NCBI GenBank assembly: GCA_910583755.1
Contig: CAJTZO010000034.1
Location: 1 to 26,067 of the forward strand
From: an uncultured Clostridia bacterium
GTDB lineage: Bacteria; Bacillota; Clostridia; Lachnospirales; Anaerotignaceae
DNA: 26,067 bases
Reading direction: 5' to 3'
The position numbers and the translations under genes are program-made. The stretch's first letter is position 1; every line of letters starts with the position of its first letter. The notes beneath the pieces were generated by a model. The model was given only the letters and a program-made list of their open reading frames with translations, ran no database searches and was not told the DNA's origin. Positions 15,047 to 22,841 of this stretch are shown piece after piece.

Positions 15047-15409
15047 ATGACGATAGGAGAGTTTTCTAAAAAAATAGGTATGAGTGTTTATACTTTACGC
15101 TATTATGAAAGTAAAAAATTGATTTTTGTATCAAGAGATAAAAATGGTAGAAGAAACTATACAGAAAAAGATATTGCATGGATAAAATTTATCCAAAGAT
15201 TAAAAGAAACTGGAATGAAATTGCAGGAGATTCAACAATATGCGGCACTTCGCTATCAAGGAGAAAAAACAATGCCAAAAAGATTGGAATTACTGAAAAA
15301 ACATTATTCTTTTGTGATGGAAGAACAGAAAAAATGGAAAATGTATTTGCAAAATTTAGAACAAAAAATAATATGGTATGAACAAGAATTAAAAAAACAA
15401 AAATTTTGA
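15047..15409 (+). CDS. MerR-family transcriptional regulator
   Basis: The 120-residue activator begins MTIGEFSKKIGMSVYTLRYY with ESKKLI, the MerR helix-turn-helix. It continues with NGRRNYTEKDIAWIKFIQRL and KETGMKLQEIQQYA (second wing), then a long C-terminal dimerisation helix (about 80-118, rich in K, E and Q). No metal-binding cysteines are present, so it is not a metal sensor of the MerR/CueR kind. It resembles the small MerR proteins that pair with one enzyme gene in Firmicutes. The ribosome site is GGAAAGGAG. The neighbouring divergent CMD-family gene has a 19-bp-spacer promoter, which strongly suggests direct control. The inducer is unknown. Confidence 0.93.
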   Translation: MTIGEFSKKIGMSVYTLRYYESKKLIFVSRDKNGRRNYTEKDIAWIKFIQRLKETGMKLQEIQQYAALRYQGEKTMPKRLELLKKHYSFVMEEQKKWKMYLQNLEQKIIWYEQELKKQKF

Positions 15410-15427
15410 TAGATTGGTAAAAAAATA

Positions 15428-15462
15428 GGACTCTAGCCGATGCTTGTTTTTGGCTAGAGTCC
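15428..15462. terminator. Bidirectional terminator between merR and nadE
   Basis: GGACTCTAGCC (15428-15438) and GGCTAGAGTCC (15452-15462) pair perfectly over 11 bp. AAATTTTT follows on the plus strand and TATTTTTTT on the minus strand, so it can serve both convergent genes. Confidence 0.9.
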
Positions 15463-15468
15463 AAATTT

Positions 15469-17382
15469 TTATAATTTTTTTATTTCTTCCATCCACACGG
15501 TATTCCATGCGTCAGATGGCATTCTCCAATCACCACGGGGAGAAAGAGAAATGGTGCCTACTTTTGGACCATCTGGCATACAAGAACGTTTAAATTGCTG
15601 TGTGAAAAATCTATGGTAAAAGTTTTTCAGCCATTTTAACAATACTGCACGTTCATATTCTCCACAAAAAGCATGTTCTGCCAAAAACAATATTTTTGAT
15701 GGAGAAAAACCATAGCGCACTACATAGTAAAGGAAAAAGTCATGCAATTCATAAGGACCTACAATTTCTTCTGTTTTTTGATTGATATTTCCTTTTTCAT
15801 CTGGTGGAAGCAATTCTGGGCTTACAGGGGTATCTAAAATATCCAGTAAAATTTCTTTTGCTTTTGGAGAAAGAGACTCACTTATCCAACGAACAAGAAC
15901 ACGAATTAATGTTTTTGGAATCCCTGCATTGACCCCATACATAGACATATGGTCACCATTATAAGTTGCCCAGCCGAGTGCCAACTCAGATAAATCGCCT
16001 GTACCTACCACAAAACCATTTTCTTTATTTGCAATGTCCATTAAAATTTGAGTACGTTCTCTTGCTTGTGCATTTTCATAGGTAGTATCATGCTTGGAAA
16101 CATCATGCCCGATGTCCTCAAAATGCTGTAAAACAGATTTTTGAATAGAAATCTCTTTTATTTGTACGCCTAAAGCTTCCATTAAAGAAAGGGCATTTTG
16201 ATAGGTTCTGTCTGTTGTACCAAAGCCTGGCATGGTAACACCAATCACATGTTCTCTTGCAATCCCAAGATAGTCACAAGCTTTTGCAGCTACCAAAAGT
16301 GCAAGTGTAGAATCTAAACCACCAGAAATTCCTACCACAACACAGTTTGCTTTAGTATGCTCTATCCTTCTGGCAAGACCAACAACTTGAATATCAAAAA
16401 TATCTTGACAACGGTTTTCTAAGTCATGACCCGGAATAAAAGGTTGTGATTTTATGGTACGTTCTAATTTTTCAATGTTTTGTGGTGTCATAGAAAATGT
16501 GATTTCTCGAAAGTTGTGTTTAGGAGCATTCATAAAAGTAGAGTTTTTTCTTCTATCATTTCCAAGTGCTTCTAAGTCTACATCTGCATAAATTAATTGA
16601 GCTTCTCTGATAAAACGTTTAGATTCTTTTAAAAGGACACCATTTTCATATATCATACCATGACCACTAAATACTGCATCTTGTGTAGATTCTCCTACAC
16701 CAGCCGAAGAATAAACATAGGCTGCAATACAGCGGGAGGATTGCTGAGAAATTAATTGTTTTCTATAATCATATTTTGTAGCAAGCTCATTACTAGCAGA
16801 AGGATTTAACAATATGGTAGCTCCAGAAATTGCCTGATAGGAACTAGGAGGAATAGGACTCCATAAATCTTCACAGATTTCTATTCCGATTTTACAATCA
16901 GGTATTTTGTTTGCTGAAAAAATTAAGTCTGTGCCAACAGGTACTGTTTGTCCACAAAGAAGAATTTCCTTTGATAAAAGTTGTGCAGCAGGAGAAAACC
17001 AACGTTTTTCATAAAACTCCCCATAATTTGGTAAACAACTTTTAGGAACAACGCCTAAAATAGTACCTTTATAAATAGCAACAGCACAATTAAAGATTTG
17101 GTTATCTATTGCAAGAGGTAAGCCAACCACTGTAAAAATATCTACTTTTTGGGAAGCGGTTACAATGGAAGCAAGCCCTTCTTTAGCATAGGACAGCAAA
17201 GAGGATTGAAAAAATAAATCCCCACAAGTATAGGTGGTAATCGATAGTTCTGGAAAAACAAGTACCTGTATTTGTTTTTCACTTGCTTGCTGCAAGATTT
17301 GAATGATTGTATCTTTGTTATATATACAGTTTGCTAGTTTACAGTTTGGCAGTGCAGAACCAACTCTAACAAATCCATGCAT
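15469..17382 (-). CDS. nadE: Glutamine-dependent NAD(+) synthetase
   Basis: The 637-residue two-domain enzyme amidates deamido-NAD with glutamine and ATP, the last step of NAD+ synthesis. The N-terminal nitrilase-type glutaminase has the Glu-Lys-Cys triad at Glu45 (FPELS), Lys114 (PKSCLP) and Cys170 (IEICEDLW), with spacing like the mycobacterial enzyme. The C-terminal synthetase has the pyrophosphatase loop GISGGLDSTLALL (351-363) and later GTGDLSELALGWATYNGDHM. Length and domain order match the long glutamine-using form. The ribosome site AAAGGAG precedes the ATG. It begins 31 bp after the lexA stop on the same strand, with no terminator visible between, so it is probably co-transcribed with lexA. 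Confidence 0.96.
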   Translation of the reverse strand: MHGFVRVGSALPNCKLANCIYNKDTIIQILQQASEKQIQVLVFPELSITTYTCGDLFFQSSLLSYAKEGLASIVTASQKVDIFTVVGLPLAIDNQIFNCAVAIYKGTILGVVPKSCLPNYGEFYEKRWFSPAAQLLSKEILLCGQTVPVGTDLIFSANKIPDCKIGIEICEDLWSPIPPSSYQAISGATILLNPSASNELATKYDYRKQLISQQSSRCIAAYVYSSAGVGESTQDAVFSGHGMIYENGVLLKESKRFIREAQLIYADVDLEALGNDRRKNSTFMNAPKHNFREITFSMTPQNIEKLERTIKSQPFIPGHDLENRCQDIFDIQVVGLARRIEHTKANCVVVGISGGLDSTLALLVAAKACDYLGIAREHVIGVTMPGFGTTDRTYQNALSLMEALGVQIKEISIQKSVLQHFEDIGHDVSKHDTTYENAQARERTQILMDIANKENGFVVGTGDLSELALGWATYNGDHMSMYGVNAGIPKTLIRVLVRWISESLSPKAKEILLDILDTPVSPELLPPDEKGNINQKTEEIVGPYELHDFFLYYVVRYGFSPSKILFLAEHAFCGEYERAVLLKWLKNFYHRFFTQQFKRSCMPDGPKVGTISLSPRGDWRMPSDAWNTVWMEEIKKL

Positions 17383-17413
17383 AAATATTCACTCCTTTTT
17401 TAAAAAAATGTTG

Positions 17414-18019
17414 TCAAGAAAACTTACGGAATAAACCAATGACTTTCCCTAGTATTTTGACATCTTTGGTGTAAATAGGCGACATAGAAGCATTTTCAGG
17501 TTGAAGACGGATACACTCTGCTTCTTTGTAATATGTTTTGACTGTAGCAGAATCTTCTAATAATGCAGCCACAATATCTCCATTTTCTGCAAAAGATTGC
17601 TGTCGTACTAAAATCAAATCTCTGTCAAAAATACCTGCTTCAATCATACTTTCTCCTTTGACGCGCAACATAAACACATCACCATTTGTATTTAGATAGT
17701 TGATGGGCAAAGGGAAAGTGTCTTCTATATTTTCTATGGCAAGTATTGGTGTACCAGCGGTGATGGTACCAACAATAGGAACATTAACAAGTTCTTTTTG
17801 TATATCATTGTCTAAAATTTCAATTGCACGAGGTTTTGTAGGGTCACGATGAATTAATCCTCTTTTTTCTAGTTGGGAAAGATGAGAATGAACTGTAGAG
17901 GTAGATTTTAAACCAACTGCATCACAAATTTCACGAACAGAAGGTGGATAGCCCTTTTTTTTCACTTCGGATTTTAAATAGGCTAAAATTTGCTTTTGCC
18001 TTAATGATAAATCTCGCAT
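17414..18019 (-). CDS. lexA: LexA repressor
   Basis: The 201-residue SOS repressor has an N-terminal winged helix (LSLRQKQILAYLKSEVKKKG, then YPPSVREICDAVGLKSTSTV) followed by the S24 autoprotease domain. The cleavage bond is Ala88-Gly89 (TITAGTP), with catalytic Ser124 (KGESM) and Lys161 (ATVKTYY), 37 residues apart as in E. coli LexA. RecA-stimulated self-cleavage should therefore be intact. A longer frame begins at 18076, but GGGGTGA sits 7 nt before the ATG at 18019 and the family begins there. A LexA box overlaps its promoter, so it is autoregulated. nadE follows on the same strand. Confidence 0.97.
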   Translation of the reverse strand: MRDLSLRQKQILAYLKSEVKKKGYPPSVREICDAVGLKSTSTVHSHLSQLEKRGLIHRDPTKPRAIEILDNDIQKELVNVPIVGTITAGTPILAIENIEDTFPLPINYLNTNGDVFMLRVKGESMIEAGIFDRDLILVRQQSFAENGDIVAALLEDSATVKTYYKEAECIRLQPENASMSPIYTKDVKILGKVIGLFRKFS

Positions 18020-18047
18020 AAAGTCACCCCATTTTATTTTTAGTATT

Positions 18048-18076
18048 ACTATAACATAAATCTTATCTAAAATCAA
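18048..18076 (-). promoter_or_regulatory. lexA promoter
   Basis: On the minus strand, TTGATT (18076-18071) and TATAGT (18053-18048) are separated by 17 bp, about 30 bp before the lexA ATG. Confidence 0.65.
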
Positions 18077-18087
18077 ATATATGTTCT
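18074..18087. promoter_or_regulatory. Candidate LexA (SOS) box
   Basis: CAAATATATGTTCT matches the Gram-positive box CGAAC-N4-GTTCG at most positions; the GTTC half is perfect and the other half is weak. It overlaps the -35 of lexA, where a repressor would block transcription, and lies 11 bp upstream of the -35 of the divergent heme-operon promoter. Confidence 0.6.
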
Positions 18088-18097
18088 TAATCTTGTG

Positions 18098-18126
18098 TTG
18101 TCATAAAAGGATAAAAAGGGTATACT
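18098..18126 (+). promoter_or_regulatory. Promoter of the siroheme/heme operon
   Basis: TTGTCA (18098-18103) and TATACT (18121-18126) are separated by exactly 17 bp. A start near 18133 would give a leader of about 210 nt that contains the whole of repeat copy 5. Confidence 0.65.
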
Positions 18127-18167
18127 AGTAAAAATATTGTAGCTTTACAAAATCCTACAAACAAGTT

Positions 18168-18310
18168 TTAGTCTGTCACGAAAGTCTTTTTTTATGGGTT
18201 TCACCCATACCCACCAACTTTTTTAAAAAAAAGTTGGACAAAAAACTTTCTTGGAAAAACTAGCGTTTTTCCTTATAAAATCAATACCCCAAGGTTTTTT
18301 GACAAGCAAA
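18168..18310 (-). repeat. Interspersed palindromic repeat, copy 5 (143 bp, reverse, deleted)
   Basis: It begins TTAGTCTGTCA (right end), then the GTTTCACCC dyad region, the A/T palindrome and the GGAAAAACTAGCGTTTTTCC dyad, then jumps to CCCCAAGGTTTTTTGACAAGC (left end). The GCGAAAC dyad and the TTGAGGGC half are missing. The left end abuts a hairpin, AAAACTTTT-ATAA-AAAAGTTTT (18308-18329), which leads directly into the ribosome site of the next gene. Confidence 0.82.
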
Positions 18311-18343
18311 ACTTTTATAAAAAAGTTTTAGAAAGGAGAAAAT

Positions 18344-18895
18344 ATGGAAAAACTCCCTATTTTTATTTCATTAGAACACAGAAAGATATTAATTGTAGGT
18401 GGTGGTAATGCAGCATTGATTAAAATAAAAACATTATTAGAGATAAAAGCAGATTTTACAGTGATAGCAAAAACATTTTTGGAACAAACAGAACAACTTT
18501 TACAAAAACATCACATTAATTATCAAAAAAAGGAAGTCATAGAACAAGATTTAGAGGGAATGTTTTTAGTATTTGCAGCAGCAGAAAAAAATATAAATGA
18601 TACCATAGCAAAATGGGCACAAAAACAAAATATATTATGCTGTAAAGCAGATGGTAGTGGAGATTTTATTGTTCCATTTCACAAAAGAGAGGGAAAATTA
18701 ACGGTTGCGATTAGTACGGATGGTTTATTTCCCTTATTGGGAAGAAAGTTTTGTGAACAGATAGATTTATCTATCGGGAATGATTTGGAATATCTTGGAG
18801 AAAAAAGAGAAAAAATATTACAGAACATTACGGACAAGCAACAAAAAAAAATAGCTTTACAACAGTTATTAAAGGAGTATTACCATGAAAATTAA
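18344..18895 (+). CDS. Precorrin-2 dehydrogenase / sirohydrochlorin ferrochelatase-like protein
   Basis: The 183-residue protein is similar to Met8 and the N-terminal part of CysG, which oxidises precorrin-2 with NAD+ to sirohydrochlorin and in some members inserts iron. The Rossmann start is KLPIFISLEHRKILIVGGGN with AALIK. The region KADGSGDFIVPFHKREGKLT and VAISTDGLFP matches the usual DD..F.FPA...R..L..AIST. Asp103 is in the position of CysG Asp104, the catalytic acid, though the usual NVVDD reads CKADG here. It lacks the long helical chelatase tail, so the chelatase role is uncertain. The ribosome site is AAAGGAG. Its end overlaps the hemC start by 11 bp, so the two are translationally coupled. 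Confidence 0.88.
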   Translation: MEKLPIFISLEHRKILIVGGGNAALIKIKTLLEIKADFTVIAKTFLEQTEQLLQKHHINYQKKEVIEQDLEGMFLVFAAAEKNINDTIAKWAQKQNILCCKADGSGDFIVPFHKREGKLTVAISTDGLFPLLGRKFCEQIDLSIGNDLEYLGEKREKILQNITDKQQKKIALQQLLKEYYHEN

Positions 18896-19763
18896 AATTG
18901 GAACAAGAGAAAGTTTACTAGCTGTCAAACAGGCAGAATTAGCAGCAAAAAAAATACAGTCTGTATTGAAAAAAGAAACGGAAATTATTACAATTAAAAC
19001 AAAGGGAGACAAAATATTAAATAAAACACTGGATAAAATCGGTGGAAAAGGGCTATTTGTAAAGGAAATTGAACAAGCACTGTTATATGGAGAGATTGAT
19101 ATTGCAGTACACAGTATGAAAGATATGCCCTATGAAATGCCAGAAGGGCTTGCTTTAGGTGCTGTGTTGGAACGGGAAAATCCGATGGATGCACTTGTAT
19201 GTAAAAAAGATATGACTTGGGAAACTTTGCCCAAAGGTGCAGTGATAGGAACAGGCAGTTTGAGAAGAAAAACACAACTTTTAGCATTACGACAGGATTT
19301 GAATGTTATTCCGATTCGAGGGAACATTATAACACGATTACAAAAATTGGAAAAAGAATGTGATGCTGTTGTGTTAGCTGTTGCAGGATTAATTAGAACC
19401 GGACAAAATAATTTTTCTCATATTTTTACCTTAAAAGAAATGGTACCAGCTGCTTGTCAAGGAATTTTAGCTTTACAGATAAGAAAAAAAGATACTATAT
19501 TAAAAGAAGAATTAAAAAAAATAACCGATGGAAATGCTTTTTTATGTCAAAAGGCAGAAAGAGCTTTTTTAAATGAAATTGGTGCAGATTGTCATGCACC
19601 AGCAGGTGCTTTGGCAACGGTGAAAGAGGGAAAAATTAGGATGAAAGTGATGTTTTATACAGATAGGTTACGGTTGGCAGAAGGAGAAGAAGAAATTCAA
19701 AAGGCAGAAAAGCTAGGTAAGACTTTGGCGGAAAAGCTAGGGATAAAATCCGTTTGTCAATAA
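18885..19763 (+). CDS. hemC: Hydroxymethylbilane synthase (porphobilinogen deaminase)
   Basis: This 292-residue enzyme joins four porphobilinogens into hydroxymethylbilane on a covalently held dipyrromethane cofactor. Cys236 in GADCHAPAGALA is the cofactor attachment site (E. coli Cys242). Asp80 in HSMKDMP is the catalytic acid (E. coli Asp84). IGTGSLRRKTQL and IPIRGNIITRLQKL hold the substrate-binding arginines. The length is slightly shorter than the 310 usual for the family. It overlaps the precorrin-2 dehydrogenase gene by 11 bp. The product feeds HemD in the next gene. The last codons and the following bases resemble the tip of the repeat element, but weakly. Confidence 0.96.
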   Translation: MKIKIGTRESLLAVKQAELAAKKIQSVLKKETEIITIKTKGDKILNKTLDKIGGKGLFVKEIEQALLYGEIDIAVHSMKDMPYEMPEGLALGAVLERENPMDALVCKKDMTWETLPKGAVIGTGSLRRKTQLLALRQDLNVIPIRGNIITRLQKLEKECDAVVLAVAGLIRTGQNNFSHIFTLKEMVPAACQGILALQIRKKDTILKEELKKITDGNAFLCQKAERAFLNEIGADCHAPAGALATVKEGKIRMKVMFYTDRLRLAEGEEEIQKAEKLGKTLAEKLGIKSVCQ

Positions 19764-19831
19764 AGTTTTTGGTCTGTGGGGTTTAAAAGCTGTTTATCAA
19801 AAACGCTAAAAGCTTATTTAGGAGGTGTAGT

Positions 19832-21325
19832 ATGAAAAAAGGTAGAGTATATATTGCAGGCGCTGGTCCTGGGGATGAAAAGTTAATCAGTATAAGAGCA
19901 ATGGAATTAATCAAAGAAGCGGAAGTTGTGGTATATGATAGATTAGCTGCTGAGCGATTTTTAAGCTATACTCAAAAAGATTGTGAAAAAATTAATGCAG
20001 GAAAACAGCCCCAAAATCATCGACTCAATCAATCTCAGATTAATAAAGTATTGATACAAAAGGCAAAACAGGGAAAAAAGGTATTACGCTTAAAAGGAGG
20101 TGACCCTTTTTTATTTGGTAGAGGTGGAGAAGAATGTGAAGCTTTACAACAAGCAGGCATTCCATTTGAAGTGGTACCGGGTATTTCTTCTTTTTATTCT
20201 GTTTGTGCCTATGCAGGTATTCCGGTGACGCATAGAGAATGTGCTTCTTCTTTCCATGTTTTTACAGGGCATAGGGTAGAGAATGGAGAACTGGATTATC
20301 CAATCATGGCAAAAATGGAGGGTACTCTTATTTTTTTAATGAGTATGAAAAATTTGGAGCAGATAAGCAAAAAGTTAATAGAACAGGGAAAAGAGGAACA
20401 TACACCAGTATGTGTAATACAGTGGGGAACAACAAGTAAACAAAAAAGTGTTACAGCAACTTTAAAAGAAATTGCACAAAAAGCAAAGCAAGCCAATATA
20501 GGGCATCCTTCTGTTGTGATTATGGGAGAAGTGGTAAAACAAAAAATGGATTGGCAAAAAAATAGGTCTCTTTTTGGCAAACATATTTTGTTAGCAGGAA
20601 CGGGAGAAAGCGTTTTAGAGGCAAAAGAATTATTGCAAGAGGAAGGTGCAGAAATAACAACATATTCTGCTATTCAAATTGTGGAAAAGCCAGAAAATTT
20701 AATCAAAGAAATTGAAACGATAAAACAATATACTTGGATATTTTTTACAAGCGTTTCCAGTGTAGAAATTTTTTTTCATACTATGAAAAAAATAAAAAAA
20801 GATATTCGGGATTTGCAAGGAGTTAGCATTTTTTGTATTGGAGAAAAAACAAAAGAAGCAGTGGAAAAAAGGGGAATCTTTGTGGATAAGGTGCCGCAAC
20901 AATACAATAGTAAGAGTGCCGCAGAAGAAATGGAACAGTTTTTAAGCCCAAAAGACAAAATACTATTTCCAGCTTCAGAATTGGCAGGAACAATGTTACA
21001 AGAAAAAGCGAAAAATATGGGTGTGGAAATGGTAAGAGTAACCGCATATGAAAATCATATCCATGTAGAGGAAGGAATAAAGCAATGTTTTCAAAAAAGA
21101 ATGTTTGATGCGGTTGGTTTTTTTAGTTCATCACAAGCAAAAAATTTATTTTCTATGGTAGGAGAAGACATAAAACATTGTGCATTATTTGCCATTGGAG
21201 AAGCAACAGCACAAAGTATTTATGATATGGGTGGCAAAGTAACAGCAACAGCAGAAATAGCTACTGGAAAGGGTCTTTCTGCTTTTTTGAAAAAAAGTTT
21301 AGCAAAGGATTTTGACAATGTTTGA
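19832..21325 (+). CDS. cobA-hemD: Uroporphyrinogen-III C-methyltransferase / uroporphyrinogen-III synthase fusion
   Basis: This 497-residue bifunctional protein has an N-terminal SAM-dependent CobA domain (about 1-245). That domain starts GRVYIAGAGPGDEKLISIRA and has VVYDRL, LKGGDPFLFGRGGEE and VVPGISS. It methylates uroporphyrinogen III to precorrin-2. The C-terminal HemD domain (about 247-497, from KHILLAGTGESVLEAKELL) closes the linear tetrapyrrole to uroporphyrinogen III. HemD is poorly conserved, but FFTSVSSVEIFF, FCIGEKTKEAVEK and AVGFFSSSQAKN fit. The fusion is common in Clostridia and couples ring closure to the siroheme/cobalamin branch. AGGAGGTG is the ribosome site, 68 bp after hemC. 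A decayed repeat follows the stop. Confidence 0.94.
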   Translation: MKKGRVYIAGAGPGDEKLISIRAMELIKEAEVVVYDRLAAERFLSYTQKDCEKINAGKQPQNHRLNQSQINKVLIQKAKQGKKVLRLKGGDPFLFGRGGEECEALQQAGIPFEVVPGISSFYSVCAYAGIPVTHRECASSFHVFTGHRVENGELDYPIMAKMEGTLIFLMSMKNLEQISKKLIEQGKEEHTPVCVIQWGTTSKQKSVTATLKEIAQKAKQANIGHPSVVIMGEVVKQKMDWQKNRSLFGKHILLAGTGESVLEAKELLQEEGAEITTYSAIQIVEKPENLIKEIETIKQYTWIFFTSVSSVEIFFHTMKKIKKDIRDLQGVSIFCIGEKTKEAVEKRGIFVDKVPQQYNSKSAAEEMEQFLSPKDKILFPASELAGTMLQEKAKNMGVEMVRVTAYENHIHVEEGIKQCFQKRMFDAVGFFSSSQAKNLFSMVGEDIKHCALFAIGEATAQSIYDMGGKVTATAEIATGKGLSAFLKKSLAKDFDNV

Positions 21326-21359
21326 AAGAATATTTGAAAGAATAAAAAGAAAGCAGAAA

Positions 21360-21497
21360 CGAAGAACATTTCTTTAAAAAGGATTGCTTTTATAAGGAAA
21401 ATGTTAGTGTTTCTAACAAAATTTTTTGTCCAACTTTTTTCAAAAAAGATGATGGATTTGGGGAAAGCCCAAGATTTTAATATTATTGACAAATTTC
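21360..21497 (+). repeat. Interspersed palindromic repeat, copy 6 (decayed, left end lost)
   Basis: Starting at CGAAGAACATT it follows the consensus through GGATTGCTTTTATAAGGAAA, AATTTTTTGTCCAACTTTTT and GATGATGGATTTGGGGAAA to TTATTGACAAATTTC. The left third, including the TTGAGGGC palindrome, is absent, and both later dyads carry many changes. It lies between cobA-hemD and hemB. Confidence 0.65.
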
Positions 21498-21564
21498 TTA
21501 CGATTTTGAAATGTGATTGAGTGGAAAAAAGAAAAATGATAAAATAAAAAAAGGAAGGAATATG

Positions 21565-22530
21565 ATGGATTATAGAAGATTAAGAAAAAATGAAGCTATT
21601 AGAAATTATGTGAAAGAAACAAGAGTTTGTTTAAAAGATTTAATTTATCCTTTATTTGTGGTAGAGGGAGAAAATAAAAAAGAAGAAATCAGTGCTATGC
21701 CAGACAATTATCGTTTTTCGATTGATAAATTGTTAGAAGAAGCAAAAGAATTGGTGCAACTTGGAATACAAGGTGTGTTACTTTTTGGCATTCCAGAAAA
21801 AAAAGATGAAAATGGAACCTCTGCTTATTGTAAGGGAAATATTATTGAAAAAGCAATCTATGCTTTAAAGCAAAATGTTCCAGAATTATATATTATTGCA
21901 GATGTCTGTCTTTGTGAGTACACCAGTCATGGACACTGTGGCGTAATTTGTGGAAATGAGGTGGATAATGAAAAAACTTTACCATTATTGGCAAAAGCAG
22001 CAGTGTCCTATGCAAAAGCAGGTGCAGATTGTGTTGCACCATCTGACATGATGGACCATAGAATTGCATATATTAGAAATGCATTAGATAAAAATGATTG
22101 TCAAACGACTGCGATTATGGCATATAGCGCAAAATATTGTTCCGCTTTTTATGGACCTTTCCGAGAAGCAGCAAATTCTGCTCCCCAGTTTGGAGACAGA
22201 AAAAGCTATCAGATGGACCCGGCAAATCGAAAAGAAGCCTTGAAAGAAGTTGAAAAAGATATTGCAGAAGGAGCAGATATTGTAATTATTAAACCGGGTT
22301 TACCCTACTTAGATATTTTGTGGCAAGTAAAAGAAAAAGTAAATGTACCTGTTTGTGCTTATCAAGTGAGTGGAGAATATGCTATGATAAAAGCAGCAGA
22401 AAAAATGAACTGGATAGATGGAAAAAGGGTAGCAATGGAAAGTTTGATTTCTTTAAAAAGAGCTGGTGCAGATATGATAATTACTTATTTTGCAAAATTT
22501 TTTGCGGAAGAAGAAAGAAAAAATTGCTAA
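21565..22530 (+). CDS. hemB: Delta-aminolevulinic acid dehydratase (porphobilinogen synthase)
   Basis: The 321-residue enzyme condenses two 5-aminolevulinate molecules to porphobilinogen. The zinc-site cysteines are Cys115, Cys117 and Cys125 in DVCLCEYTSHGHCGV, so it is the zinc-dependent type. The Schiff-base lysines are Lys190 (MAYSAKYCSAFYGPFREA) and Lys243 (IIKPGLPYLDI). A longer frame with a TTG at 21517 exists, but AAGGAAGG (21551-21558) sits just upstream of ATG codons at 21562 and 21565, and the family starts at the MDYRRLRKNEAIR region, so 21565 is preferred. It follows cobA-hemD by about 240 bp, across a decayed repeat. hemA and hemL are not in this cluster. Confidence 0.95.
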   Translation: MDYRRLRKNEAIRNYVKETRVCLKDLIYPLFVVEGENKKEEISAMPDNYRFSIDKLLEEAKELVQLGIQGVLLFGIPEKKDENGTSAYCKGNIIEKAIYALKQNVPELYIIADVCLCEYTSHGHCGVICGNEVDNEKTLPLLAKAAVSYAKAGADCVAPSDMMDHRIAYIRNALDKNDCQTTAIMAYSAKYCSAFYGPFREAANSAPQFGDRKSYQMDPANRKEALKEVEKDIAEGADIVIIKPGLPYLDILWQVKEKVNVPVCAYQVSGEYAMIKAAEKMNWIDGKRVAMESLISLKRAGADMIITYFAKFFAEEERKNC

Positions 22531-22584
22531 TGCATAAATATACAAAATCGATAAAAACACGGATTTTTTAGGATGAAACAGGAA

Positions 22585-22635
22585 TGTAACGAGAATGTAA
22601 CGCTGATGTAACGGAAAGGTGTTACAATGTAACAC
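22585..22635. promoter_or_regulatory. Helically phased TGTAACG array with palindrome
   Basis: TGTAACG occurs at 22585, 22596 and 22607, and TGTAACA at 22628, that is at steps of 11, 11 and 21 bp. The last lies in a perfect palindrome, GTGTTAC-AAT-GTAACAC (22619-22635). On the other strand the unit reads GTTACA with 5-bp gaps, the layout of OmpR/PhoP-type response-regulator sites. The rest of 22531-22841 has a T8 run (22701-22708) and a tandem TTGAGACTTTT (22723-22742), but no gene. Confidence 0.55.
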
Positions 22636-22841
22636 AGAGAATAAGAGAATAAGAAAAAAGAAAAATAAAAAAGAAAAATCTCGCTTTGCTCGAAAGGGTG
22701 TTTTTTTTAAAAAAATAAAATCTTGAGACTTTTTGAGACTTTTTATATTTTAGAATGATATCAAATCCTCTTGATGTTTGTTTGTAAAATCCAAAAACGA
22801 AAAACCCCTGACAAAAATATGGTAAAGAAAGGAGAACTTTT

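Noticed and set aside
19753..19805. Possible remnant of the repeat right end overlapping the hemC stop (TTTGTCAATAAAG...GTGGGGTTT)
   Set aside because: Only about 12 bases match well and the internal palindromes are missing. Chance similarity in AT-rich DNA cannot be excluded, so it is not listed as a copy.
21517..21564. TTG start giving HemB 16 extra residues
   Set aside because: The extra residues are a Lys-rich stretch that includes the translated ribosome site. The ATG at 21565 has correct spacing and matches the family start.
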